Shown here one piece after another: positions 23,079 to 31,065 of a DNA stretch of 58,841 nucleotides. The stretch is from Oerskovia rustica. Its GTDB lineage: Bacteria > Actinomycetota > Actinomycetes > Actinomycetales > Cellulomonadaceae. The stretch spans positions 1 through 58,841 of the forward strand of contig NZ_JACSQQ010000025.1 in the NCBI RefSeq assembly GCF_014836555.1. The letters are read 5' to 3'. Under the pieces are notes generated by a model that searched no databases, was not told the origin of the DNA, and was given only the letters and a program-made list of their open reading frames with translations. How positions within the stretch are numbered: position 1 is the first letter of the stretch; every line of letters begins with the position of its first letter. The translations under genes and the position numbers were made by a program.

Positions 23079-24476
23079 TCAGCTCGTGGTGCGCTTGCGT
23101 CGCGCCAGCAGGACGAGCCAGGTGCCGCCTGCGAGGAGAGCCGCGGCGACCACGACGATCAGCGCGGTCTGCGCGCCGGTGGCGGCGAGGCCGCCTTCCT
23201 CCTGGCCGCTCGCCGTCTGAGCGGGCTTCGCGGGCGCAGTGGCGCTCGGGGACGGCTGGGGGTCGGCGACCGGGGTGGCCTCGTCCAGCGGGACCGGAGG
23301 CGCGGTGGTGGCGAGAGGAGCCGGAGTCTCCTTCTCCACGGGCGTCTCGGGGGCCGGGGTCTCCTCCTCGGTGCCGGTCTCGGGCTCCTTCTCCTCGCCG
23401 CCCGTCCCCGGGTCCTTCGGGGTGGTGGGCTGCTCGCAGCCGAGCGTCGCCGAACCGGTCCACGGGAAGTTGTGGTGCTCGAGGCCGCCGCTGGCTCCCG
23501 CCCCGCCGAACGTCAGGTCCCCACCGATGTACAACCGACCGTTGGTGTGGGTCTTCTGTGCGACGTCGGCCTGTGGTGCCAGGATCGAGCCGACGGTCTG
23601 GCTGCTGCTCGTCATGGTGAGCTTCGTGGCGTCGGGGAAGTTCCACAGGATGCGGGGGGCCCACTTGCCGAGGGCCGCTCCCGCGTCGATCCGGTCGCTG
23701 CCCGCGGCGATGTAGTTCAGCGAGAGGTCCGGCGTCCTGCCCGAGACGTTCACGACGATCGGTGCGGACGCCCCGACGTTCTCGAACGTGACCTCACCGC
23801 GCAGGCTCGCCACCTGCTCGGCGGAGACGTCGAAGACCTGTACCGCGGACGAACCGTCGCCGGTCAGGACCTTCCCGGCGAGGCTCCCGGTCGCGGGCTT
23901 GCTCGCCAGGTCGGCCGAGACCTTGTCGAGCTCGGCCCCGAGGGCCTTGGCCTGGGGTGCGGGCACGGGCGAGTGCGGGGACTTCTTCCCGCCGTTGAGC
24001 TCGAAGGTCCCCTCGATGGCGCCGCCGGCGACGACGTTCCCGCCCTTGTCGAGCCGGTGGGCGACCTCGACACGTCCGGACTTGACGGTCACAGCCCCGG
24101 CGGCCAGGACCATGTCGCTGCCGCTCGGCGGCGTGAACTGGGACCCGGCGCCGACCACGCCGAGGTTCATCAGGTCGCCCGTGTCGATGGTCACCGACCC
24201 CTGGGAGACGAGGACGCCCTCGGACTCCTTGGCCCCGCCCAGCGCGGTGTAGTCGCCGCCGACGAAGACGGCCACACCCTTGTCGGTGAACAGCGGCGTG
24301 TTCGTGAGGCCACCGGTGAAGTCGGGGCAGTCGGTCCCGAGGGCTGTCGCGGGCAGCGGGGTGGTGGCGAGGGCGGGGGCCGCGCCGAGGCCCAGCAGGC
24401 CGGTGGTCAGGGCGCCGGCGGCGAGCGCGCCGAGGAGGGTGCGCTGGGGTGTCCTGCGCGTCGAGCTGAGGAACAT
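23079..24476 (-). CDS. Choice-of-anchor A surface protein with LAATG sortase signal
   Basis: 465 residues from ATG 24476. Residues 1-38 are a Sec signal peptide ending in APALA. Residues about 45-345 form a choice-of-anchor A domain ([35 protein letters not shown]), a beta-rich domain of secreted proteins. A Pro/Glu/Thr-rich stalk follows, residues about 345-425. The C-terminus is a sorting signal: LAATG at 430-434, a hydrophobic helix and ARRKR. LAxTG is the motif of class E sortases of high-GC actinobacteria, so the protein should be covalently linked to peptidoglycan. No sortase gene is in the window. The biological role of the anchor A domain is unclear. Confidence 0.88.
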   Translation of the reverse strand: MFLSSTRRTPQRTLLGALAAGALTTGLLGLGAAPALATTPLPATALGTDCPDFTGGLTNTPLFTDKGVAVFVGGDYTALGGAKESEGVLVSQGSVTIDTGDLMNLGVVGAGSQFTPPSGSDMVLAAGAVTVKSGRVEVAHRLDKGGNVVAGGAIEGTFELNGGKKSPHSPVPAPQAKALGAELDKVSADLASKPATGSLAGKVLTGDGSSAVQVFDVSAEQVASLRGEVTFENVGASAPIVVNVSGRTPDLSLNYIAAGSDRIDAGAALGKWAPRILWNFPDATKLTMTSSSQTVGSILAPQADVAQKTHTNGRLYIGGDLTFGGAGASGGLEHHNFPWTGSATLGCEQPTTPKDPGTGGEEKEPETGTEEETPAPETPVEKETPAPLATTAPPVPLDEATPVADPQPSPSATAPAKPAQTASGQEEGGLAATGAQTALIVVVAAALLAGGTWLVLLARRKRTTS

Positions 24477-24711
24477 CGATGTCTCCGGGGTCGAGGCCGA
24501 AAGTAAGGTCTACGTACTAATCCACGGCCCAGGATGGCCCGACGTCTGGTTTGTCAGGGGATATCAGGAGATGCGCGAGGATCACCGGCACAGTATTGGG
24601 CCCCGTCGCGACACGCCAAATCCCTCGCCGGGTGAAAGTCCCCGTTCAGGTCGCGCCTTCGTCGACCGTGGGCTAGCGGCGGTCGATAGTTCGCTTGTCG
24701 GTGGTTCGCCG

Positions 24712-24717
24712 TACCGT
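24712..24717 (+). promoter_or_regulatory. -10 element for leaderless uvrB
   Basis: TACCGT ends 6 bases before ATG 24724. No ribosome site precedes the start. Confidence 0.5.
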
Positions 24718-24723
24718 GGAACC

Positions 24724-26823
24724 ATGCGTCCCGTCACCGATCTGCAGCGCACCGTCGCCCCGTTCGAGGTCATCTCCGACTACACGCCGTCAGGTGACCA
24801 GCCCACCGCGATCGCCGACCTCTCGCAGAGGCTGCGGGCGGGTGAGAAGGACGTGGTGCTGCTCGGGGCGACGGGGACCGGGAAGTCCGCGACGACGGCC
24901 TGGCTCATCGAGGAGCTGCAGCGCCCCACGCTGGTCATGGCCCCCAACAAGACCCTCGCGGCCCAGCTGGCCACCGAGTTCCGGGAGCTGCTCCCCAACA
25001 ACGCGGTCGAGTACTTCGTGTCCTACTACGACTACTACCAGCCCGAGGCGTACATCGCGCAGACGGACACCTACATCGAGAAGGACTCCTCGATCAACGA
25101 CGAGGTCGAACGCCTCAGGCACTCGGCGACGTCCTCGCTCCTGACGCGGCGCGACGTCGTCGTCGTGGCCTCGGTGTCCTGCATCTACGGCCTCGGCACG
25201 CCGCAGGAGTACGTGGACCGCATGGTCCGTCTCGACGTCGGCGACCAGGTCGAGCGCGACGCGATGCTGCGGCAGTTCGTGACCATGCAGTACACCCGCA
25301 ACGACCTGGCCTTCACGCGAGGTACCTTCCGGGTGCGCGGCGACACCGTGGAGATCATCCCGGTCTACGAGGAGCTCGCGATCCGGATCGAGTTCTTCGG
25401 CGACGAGATCGAGGCGATCCACCTGCTGCACCCGCTGACGGGTGACGTGGTCCGTTCGGAGACGAGCGTCAACCTGTTCCCGGCGACGCACTACGTCGCC
25501 GGTCCGGAGCGCATGGAACGCGCGATCACCTCGATCGAGTCCGAGCTGGAGCAGCGGCTCGCAGAGCTCGAGCGGCAGAACAAGCTCCTCGAGGCTCAGC
25601 GTCTGCGCATGCGGACCACGTACGACATCGAGATGATGCGCCAGATCGGGTCGTGCTCGGGCATCGAGAACTACTCGCGACACATCGACGGCCGAGAGGC
25701 CGGCACGGCCCCGCACACGTTGCTGGACTACTTCCCCGAGGACTTCCTCCTCGTGATCGACGAGTCCCACGTCACGGTCCCGCAGATCGGGGCGATGTTC
25801 GAGGGCGACATGTCGCGCAAGCGCAACCTGGTCGACCACGGTTTCCGCCTGCCGAGCGCCATGGACAACCGGCCGTTGCGCTGGGAGGAGTTCGTCGAGC
25901 GGATCGGGCAGACGGTCTACCTCTCGGCGACCCCGGGCAAGTACGAGCTCTCGATGTCGGACGGTGTGGTCGAGCAGATCATCCGGCCCACGGGCCTGGT
26001 CGACCCGGAGATCGTCGTCAAGCCGACGACGGGGCAGATCGACGACCTGCTCCACGAGATCCGCGAGCGGGTCGAGCGCAACGAGCGCGTGCTGGTCACG
26101 ACCCTGACCAAGAAGATGTCCGAGGACCTCACGGACTACTTCCTGGAGCGCGACGTCCGCGTCCGGTACCTGCACTCCGAGGTCGACACCCTGCGGCGCG
26201 TCGAACTGTTGCGCGAGCTGCGCATGGGCGAGTACGACGTCCTCGTGGGCATCAACCTGCTCCGTGAGGGGCTCGACCTGCCCGAGGTGTCCCTCGTCGC
26301 GATCCTCGACGCCGACAAGGAGGGCTTCCTGCGCTCCGGGACGTCCCTCATCCAGACGATCGGGCGTGCCGCCCGCAACGTGTCCGGCCAGGTCCACATG
26401 TACGCCGACAAGATCACACCGGCCATGGCACAGGCGATCGAGGAGACCACGCGGCGTCGCGAGAAGCAGGTCGCGTACAACCTGGAGCACGGCGTCGACC
26501 CCACGCCGCTGCGCAAGAAGATCGCCGACGTGACGGACATGCTCGCCCGTGAGGACATCGACACGCAGGAGCTCCTCGCCGGCGGCTACCGCCAGCCCGG
26601 CAAGGGGCGCGCGCCGGTCCCGGGGGGGCCCAAGGAGGGCGCGACGACGGCCAACCGGCTCGCGGGGGTCGCCGCGGGCGAGCTCGCGGACCTCATCCAG
26701 GAGCTCAGCGACCAGATGCACGCGGCGGCGGCCGAGCTCCAGTTCGAGCTCGCCGCGCGGCTGCGTGACGAGATCTCCGGGCTCAAGAAGGAGCTGCGGC
26801 AGATGCAGTCGGCCACTGCCTGA
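24724..26823 (+). CDS. uvrB: Excinuclease ABC subunit B
   Basis: 699 residues from ATG 24724. UvrB is the damage-verifying helicase-like subunit of nucleotide excision repair. The Walker A is GATGTGKS at 48-55, the beta-hairpin that clamps DNA is in [11 protein letters not shown], the DEAD-like motif is VIDESHVT, and motif VI is [11 protein letters not shown]-terminal UVR domain ([20 protein letters not shown]) contacts UvrC. A Gly/Pro-rich linker before the UVR domain is longer than in E. coli, as is usual in actinobacteria. I found no convincing LexA box upstream. Confidence 0.97.
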   Translation: MRPVTDLQRTVAPFEVISDYTPSGDQPTAIADLSQRLRAGEKDVVLLGATGTGKSATTAWLIEELQRPTLVMAPNKTLAAQLATEFRELLPNNAVEYFVSYYDYYQPEAYIAQTDTYIEKDSSINDEVERLRHSATSSLLTRRDVVVVASVSCIYGLGTPQEYVDRMVRLDVGDQVERDAMLRQFVTMQYTRNDLAFTRGTFRVRGDTVEIIPVYEELAIRIEFFGDEIEAIHLLHPLTGDVVRSETSVNLFPATHYVAGPERMERAITSIESELEQRLAELERQNKLLEAQRLRMRTTYDIEMMRQIGSCSGIENYSRHIDGREAGTAPHTLLDYFPEDFLLVIDESHVTVPQIGAMFEGDMSRKRNLVDHGFRLPSAMDNRPLRWEEFVERIGQTVYLSATPGKYELSMSDGVVEQIIRPTGLVDPEIVVKPTTGQIDDLLHEIRERVERNERVLVTTLTKKMSEDLTDYFLERDVRVRYLHSEVDTLRRVELLRELRMGEYDVLVGINLLREGLDLPEVSLVAILDADKEGFLRSGTSLIQTIGRAARNVSGQVHMYADKITPAMAQAIEETTRRREKQVAYNLEHGVDPTPLRKKIADVTDMLAREDIDTQELLAGGYRQPGKGRAPVPGGPKEGATTANRLAGVAAGELADLIQELSDQMHAAAAELQFELAARLRDEISGLKKELRQMQSATA

Positions 26824-26883
26824 GCGCTGGTACGCCCGGGCCGACGTCGTCGGTCCGGTGACGGCGACGGAACGAGGGATGCC

Positions 26884-27306
26884 ATGGCACGCACGGTCCA
26901 GATCACGTTCGACGCGGCCGACCCGAAAGGCCTCGGTGCCTTCTGGTGCGTCGCGCTGGGGTACGTCGAGCAGCCCCCGCCGGAGGGGTTCGCCGACTGG
27001 GAGTCCGCCATGGCCGCGTGGGGCATGAGCCCGGACCGGTACAACGCGTTCTACGCGGTCGTGGACCCGGACGGCGTGGGGCCACGGATCTTCATCCAGC
27101 AGGTCCCGGAGCCGAAGACGGCCAAGAACCGCATGCACATCGACGTGGGCGTCGAGGGTGAGGGGGCCGACCGCGTACGCAACGTCCGGGCGCACACCGA
27201 GCGCCTCGTCGCGTTGGGGGCGACGCTGCTCCAGGAGATGGACGAGAACGGCGAGTTCTGGATCGTCCTGCAGGACCCGGAGGGCAACGAGTTCTGCGTC
27301 CAGTGA
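26884..27306 (+). CDS. VOC (glyoxalase-like) domain protein
   Basis: 140 residues from ATG 26884 with a GAGGG site upstream. The two beta-alpha-beta-beta-beta halves of a VOC fold are visible, starting at VQITFDAADPKGLGAFWCVALGY and NRMHIDVGVEGEGADRVRNV, and ending with LQDPEGNEFCV, where a metal-binding Glu is expected. This group of actinobacterial single-domain proteins is mostly uncharacterised; it could be an enzyme or a small-molecule binding protein. It follows uvrB by 60 bases. Confidence 0.8.
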   Translation: MARTVQITFDAADPKGLGAFWCVALGYVEQPPPEGFADWESAMAAWGMSPDRYNAFYAVVDPDGVGPRIFIQQVPEPKTAKNRMHIDVGVEGEGADRVRNVRAHTERLVALGATLLQEMDENGEFWIVLQDPEGNEFCVQ

Positions 27307-27404
27307 GGGGGGAGCGCGCCACGGGGCTGCCTGCTCCGGGAAGGTTCGGCGGGCCCGGGCGGTTGTGGGAGGCGTGGGAGCTCGCCTCGTGCCATGCCCT
27401 ATGC

Positions 27405-27560
27405 TTGCTCAGTTGAAGGGGAGTATTCCCGAAACGGTGATGTCGTCATCACGGCCGGCGCAGTCGTCGGCCCGGTGTCACCGGTCCTGCACGGTCACCT
27501 CTCGCAATCGCCTCCGGGCGCATCGGTGACCGCGAGGGCGGAAGAGACCTTCGGTACTCG
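27405..27560 (+). ncRNA. yybP-ykoY (manganese) riboswitch
   Basis: The leader of the TerC genes has the hallmark GGGGAGTA at 27418-27425 and AGAGACCTTC at 27543-27552, the paired conserved ends of the yybP-ykoY aptamer. GAAGG (27415-27419) can pair with CCTTC (27548-27552). Between them lie several stems, including GGTGATG-TCG-TCATCA-type pairing near 27437-27456. This RNA class senses Mn2+ and is known to sit upstream of TerC/Alx-type genes. The expression platform probably acts on the ribosome site at 27573-27577, inferred. Confidence 0.75.
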
Positions 27561-27585
27561 ACGCTACGTACCGGAGGTATGAGTG

Positions 27586-28584
27586 ATGGATGTTCCTGTC
27601 TGGATGTGGGTCGCGACGATCGGCATGATCCTCGCGATGCTGGCCTTCGACTTCGTGGGTCACGTCCGCACCCCGCACGCTCCCACCCTCAGGGAAGCCT
27701 CGTGGTGGTCCGCCGGCTACGTCGGCATCGCGATCCTCTTCGGCGCCGGGATCTGGGCCTACTTCGGCTCGGTCTACGGCGGGGAGTACTTCGCCGGGTA
27801 CATCACCGAGAAGAGCCTGTCGGTCGACAACCTCTTCGTGTTCGTCCTCATCATGACGAGCTTCCGGGTGCCCAGGCTGTACCAGCAGAAGGTCCTGCTG
27901 ATCGGCATCACGATCGCCCTGGTCCTGCGCACGATCTTCATCTTCCTGGGTGCCGCGCTGATCGAGAACTTCAGCTGGGTCTTCTACATCTTCGGCGCCT
28001 TCCTCATCTACACCGCGTACACGCAGGTCAAGAGCGCGCGTGAGCACGACGACGAGGAGTACAAGGAGAACGGTGTCCTGCGCCTCACGCGTCGTCTCTT
28101 CCCGACGACGGACGCGTACGTCGAGGACAAGATGTTCACGAAGATCGACGGCAAGCGCTACATCACGCCGATGCTCATCGTGATGATCGCCATCGGCAGC
28201 GCCGACCTGCTGTTCGCGGTCGACTCGATCCCCGCGATCTTCGGACTCACGCAGGAGACGTTCCTCGTCTTCGCGGCCAACGCGTTCTCGCTCCTGGGCC
28301 TGCGCCAGCTCTACTTCCTGATCGACGGTCTCCTCGACCGGCTCGTGTACCTCGCCTGGGGCCTGGCCGCGATCCTCGGCTTCATCGGGATCAAGCTCCT
28401 CATCCACGCGCTGCACAAGAACGAGATCCCGTTCATCAACGGTGGCGAGCACGTCACTGCCATCCCTGAGATCTCGACGGCCGTCTCGCTCAGCTTCATC
28501 CTGGTCACGCTCGCCATCACGACGATCGCGAGCCTCGCCAAGGACAAGAGCGACCGTCGTCGCCTGGAGAAGGAAACCTACTGA
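27586..28584 (+). CDS. TerC/Alx family membrane protein, first copy
   Basis: 332 residues from ATG 27586, 8 bases after GGAGG; GTG 27583 is an alternative. Seven to nine transmembrane helices are predicted from hydrophobic runs. Two conserved half-repeats carry the family acidic motifs, SLSVDNLFVFVLIM near residue 83 and GSADLLFAVDSIPAIFG near 205, with the Asp residues that are thought to bind metal ions. Family members such as E. coli Alx and MeeF/TerC are implicated in Mn2+ export, which agrees with the riboswitch upstream. The next gene is a paralogue and overlaps this one by one base. Confidence 0.88.
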   Translation: MDVPVWMWVATIGMILAMLAFDFVGHVRTPHAPTLREASWWSAGYVGIAILFGAGIWAYFGSVYGGEYFAGYITEKSLSVDNLFVFVLIMTSFRVPRLYQQKVLLIGITIALVLRTIFIFLGAALIENFSWVFYIFGAFLIYTAYTQVKSAREHDDEEYKENGVLRLTRRLFPTTDAYVEDKMFTKIDGKRYITPMLIVMIAIGSADLLFAVDSIPAIFGLTQETFLVFAANAFSLLGLRQLYFLIDGLLDRLVYLAWGLAAILGFIGIKLLIHALHKNEIPFINGGEHVTAIPEISTAVSLSFILVTLAITTIASLAKDKSDRRRLEKETY

Positions 28585-29597
28585 TGCAGCACGAGCTGCC
28601 GTTCTGGTTCGAGGCGGCGTCCCTGACGACCCTCGTCGTCCTCCTGCTCGTCGACCTGGTGATCGTGGGCCGTCGCCCGCACGTGCCGTCGATGAAGGAG
28701 AGCGGCCTGTGGGTGGCGTTCTACGTCGCCCTGGCACTGGCCTTCGGCGGCCTCGTCGCCCTCGTGGGCGGCAGTGCTCCCGCGGTCGAGTTCTACGCGG
28801 GCTGGCTCACCGAGTACAGCCTCTCGGTCGACAACCTCTTCGTGTTCGTGATCATCATGACGAGGTTCGCCGTGCCGCGGGAGCACCAGCAGAAGGTGCT
28901 CATGGTGGGGATCATCGTGGCGCTCGTGCTGCGGGGGGCTTTCATCCTCGCGGGGGCCGCGATCATCGCCCAGTTCGTGTGGGTCTTCTACCTCTTCGGG
29001 GCGTTCCTGATCTACACCGCGATCAAGCTGGTCGTGGGCGGGGACGAGTCGGAGGAGTACCAGGAGAACCGGCTCATCCGGTCGCTGCGCCGGGTGCTGC
29101 CGCTGTCGCCCACGTACGACGGCGGCAGGCTGCGCACCGTGGTCGACGGCAAGCGGCTCTTCACGCCCATGCTGATCGTGTTCCTCGCGATCGGCAGCAC
29201 GGACCTGCTGTTCGCGTTCGACTCGATCCCGGCGATCTTCGGGCTCACGCACGACCCGTTCATCGTGTTCACGACGAACGTCTTCGCCCTCATGGGGCTG
29301 CGTCAGCTCTACTTCCTGCTGGGCGGCCTGCTCGAGCGGCTCGTGTACCTGCCGATCGGCCTCGCCGTGATCCTGGGGTTCATCGGGATCAAGCTGATCC
29401 TCGAGGCCCTGCACGAGAACACGTTGCCGTTCATCAACGGCGGACAGCACATCGAGGCCGTCCCGACGGTGCCGATCTGGCTCTCGCTCGTGGTCATCCT
29501 GGGTGCGCTCGGGGTCACGACCGTGGCGAGCCTGCTGCGGACGCGTGGTCAGCAGCAGGACGAGTCCCTGCCCGACGACGTCGACGCGGCCTCGTAG
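28584..29597 (+). CDS. TerC/Alx family membrane protein, second copy
   Basis: 337 residues from ATG 28584, which shares its A with the stop of the first TerC gene (TGATG junction), so translation is coupled. The same motifs appear: YSLSVDNLFVFVIIM and GSTDLLFAFDSIPAIFG. It is clearly a tandem duplicate, but the two copies have diverged in the N-terminal third and in the cytoplasmic loop. One Ala-to-Phe-rich change flanks the second metal motif. The two proteins may form a heteromeric exporter or work at different metal levels; that is inference. A terminator follows. Confidence 0.87.
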   Translation: MQHELPFWFEAASLTTLVVLLLVDLVIVGRRPHVPSMKESGLWVAFYVALALAFGGLVALVGGSAPAVEFYAGWLTEYSLSVDNLFVFVIIMTRFAVPREHQQKVLMVGIIVALVLRGAFILAGAAIIAQFVWVFYLFGAFLIYTAIKLVVGGDESEEYQENRLIRSLRRVLPLSPTYDGGRLRTVVDGKRLFTPMLIVFLAIGSTDLLFAFDSIPAIFGLTHDPFIVFTTNVFALMGLRQLYFLLGGLLERLVYLPIGLAVILGFIGIKLILEALHENTLPFINGGQHIEAVPTVPIWLSLVVILGALGVTTVASLLRTRGQQQDESLPDDVDAAS

Positions 29598-29634
29598 GCC
29601 CGTCGCGGCGGGCACTGCTCGCCCAGTGACGCGA

Positions 29635-29666
29635 ACGGCCCGTCTCCCTCCGGGGAGACGGGCCGT
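29635..29666 (+). terminator. Terminator after the TerC pair
   Basis: Arms ACGGCCCGTCTCC and GGAGACGGGCCGT, 13 bp perfect, with a short loop. Confidence 0.8.
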
Positions 29667-29719
29667 CGTACGTTCGCGGACGGTGGTGGCGGTCGCCCTC
29701 TCGGGGCTCCGGCGAGAGG

Positions 29720-30019
29720 TCAGGCGCGGTCGGCCCAGGGCCCGATCACAGGTGCCCACGGTCGGACCGTCCGACGCGTGATGACGTTCTCCCGGGCGAA
29801 CGGGTCGGCGTCGAACGCGCGCGCGACCGCCGCCTCGTCCGGGGCGTCGACGAGCAGGAGGGCGCCGGCCGGGTTCGCCGCGTCCTGGGCGAGGGGCCCG
29901 GAGGCGAGCAGCGTGCCCTCGTCGAGCAGGCCGCGCAGGAAGGCGCGGTGCTCGGGGCGGAACTCGTCCAGGACGGCGGGCTTGTCGGCGTAGGTGTAGG
30001 TCACGGCGAAGATCGGCAT
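29720..30019 (-). CDS. YCII-related domain protein
   Basis: 99 residues from ATG 30019. The ferredoxin-like YCII fold is shown by the start PIFAVTYTYADKPAVLDEFRPEHRAFLRGLLDEG and the segment DPFARENVITRRTVRPW; the His-Asp dyad thought to be used by this family is present as H in PEHRAF and D in DADPFA. Function of the family is mostly unknown, with some members acting in aromatic breakdown. It lies downstream of an MBL-fold gene on the same strand. Confidence 0.82.
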   Translation of the reverse strand: MPIFAVTYTYADKPAVLDEFRPEHRAFLRGLLDEGTLLASGPLAQDAANPAGALLLVDAPDEAAVARAFDADPFARENVITRRTVRPWAPVIGPWADRA

Positions 30020-30132
30020 GGCGACATTGAAGCACCATCGCGCGTGGGGCCGGTCGACGGGGTCGTACCTGGTGCGGACGCGGCGCTCACCGGCCCTGAC
30101 GTGGTCCGTGGAGGCAGCGCGGACGACGAGGG

Positions 30133-30840
30133 CTACCAGCCGCGCTCGCGCCACTCGTCGAGGTGGGGTCGTTCTGCCCCGAGCGTCGTGTCGGCGCCGT
30201 GGCCCGGGTACACCCACGTGGCGTCGTCGTACCTGTCGAAGAGCCTGCTCGTGACGTCCGCGTAGAGCAGGGCGAAGCGCTCCGGGTCGTTCGACGTGCT
30301 CCCCACGCCGCCCGGGAACAGCGAGTCCCCCGTGAACAGGTGCGCGCGGCCGGGCACCGCGCCCGGGGCGCTCGCGTGCTCGGGCTCTCTGTAGACGAGC
30401 GTGACCGACCCGGGGGTGTGACCGCGCAGGGCGACCACCTCGAGCGTGAGGTGGCCGAGGACGATCGTGTCGCCGTCGTGCAGGGGTCGCGAGACGGTGG
30501 CGCCGGTCGCCTCGGTGACGGCCTCCGCGTCGGGGGCCCCGGCTGCGAGCTGCGCGCCGGACGCGGCGGCGATCGAGGCGAGCGCCCCGACGTGGTCGAG
30601 GTGCCGGTGCGTCGTGACGACGAGGTCGAGGCGGGCGGTCGGGGAGCCCTCTCGGACGAGCTCCAGGAGCCGGTCGGGCTCGGCCGCCGCGTCGACGAGG
30701 AGCTGTGCGCCGCTCCTGCGGCACGTCAGGAGGTAGGCGTTGTTCTCGGACGGTCCGACGGCGAGCTTGCGGACCTCGACCTCGTCCAGGACCCGCAGGT
30801 CGCTCGGGCCTGCGACCATGACGTCTCCGGTGTATCCCAC
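30133..30840 (-). CDS. MBL-fold metallohydrolase, glyoxalase II-like
   Basis: 235 residues from GTG 30840 with GAGGAG upstream. The metal site is visible: THRHLDHVG supplies the H-x-H-x-D-H motif, RGHTPGS another His, LFTGDSLF the bridging Asp, and YPGHG the final His. This arrangement matches glyoxalase II-like hydrolases that cleave thioesters such as hydroxyacyl-thiol adducts. The thiol in actinobacteria would be mycothiol; the exact substrate is unproven. It is divergent from uvrA. Confidence 0.87.
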   Translation of the reverse strand: MGYTGDVMVAGPSDLRVLDEVEVRKLAVGPSENNAYLLTCRRSGAQLLVDAAAEPDRLLELVREGSPTARLDLVVTTHRHLDHVGALASIAAASGAQLAAGAPDAEAVTEATGATVSRPLHDGDTIVLGHLTLEVVALRGHTPGSVTLVYREPEHASAPGAVPGRAHLFTGDSLFPGGVGSTSNDPERFALLYADVTSRLFDRYDDATWVYPGHGADTTLGAERPHLDEWRERGW

Positions 30841-31020
30841 GCGGATCTCCTCGCTGCGCTGGTTGTCGTCCTCGTGGACGACCGGCCGCCGGTGTGACGA
30901 GCCTCTCGTGCCGAGTCTGGCACGCCGGGGGAGGGGGTGACGCCGCTGCTCACGGGGACGACGGGCGTACGCCCGTGGTCATCGGCGGGGTCCTCGGGGC
31001 GGTTGCCGGACGACCGGTGG

Positions 31021-31036
31021 TCGAACAGGTGTGCGA
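31021..31036. promoter_or_regulatory. LexA (SOS) box at uvrA
   Basis: TCGAAC-AGGT-GTGCGA matches the actinobacterial SOS consensus TCGAAC-N4-GTTCGA at 11 of 12 fixed positions. It sits 18 bp upstream of the -10 TACGAT (31054-31059), over the -35 region, as expected for repression. Confidence 0.7.
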
Positions 31037-31053
31037 ATGTCAGGGGCGAGGCA

Positions 31054-31059
31054 TACGAT
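31054..31059 (+). promoter_or_regulatory. -10 element for leaderless uvrA
   Basis: TACGAT ends 6 bases before GTG 31066. Confidence 0.5.
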
Positions 31060-31065
31060 GCTTCG

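Noticed and set aside
24681-24711. Possible SOS box before uvrB (TCGATAGTTCG region)
   Set aside because: It lacks the four-base spacer and the AAC half of the actinobacterial consensus, so the match is too poor.
24480-24723. Riboswitch in the region between the surface protein and uvrB
   Set aside because: A GGGTGAAAGTCCCC-like string caught the eye, but no known aptamer pattern fits and uvrB appears leaderless.
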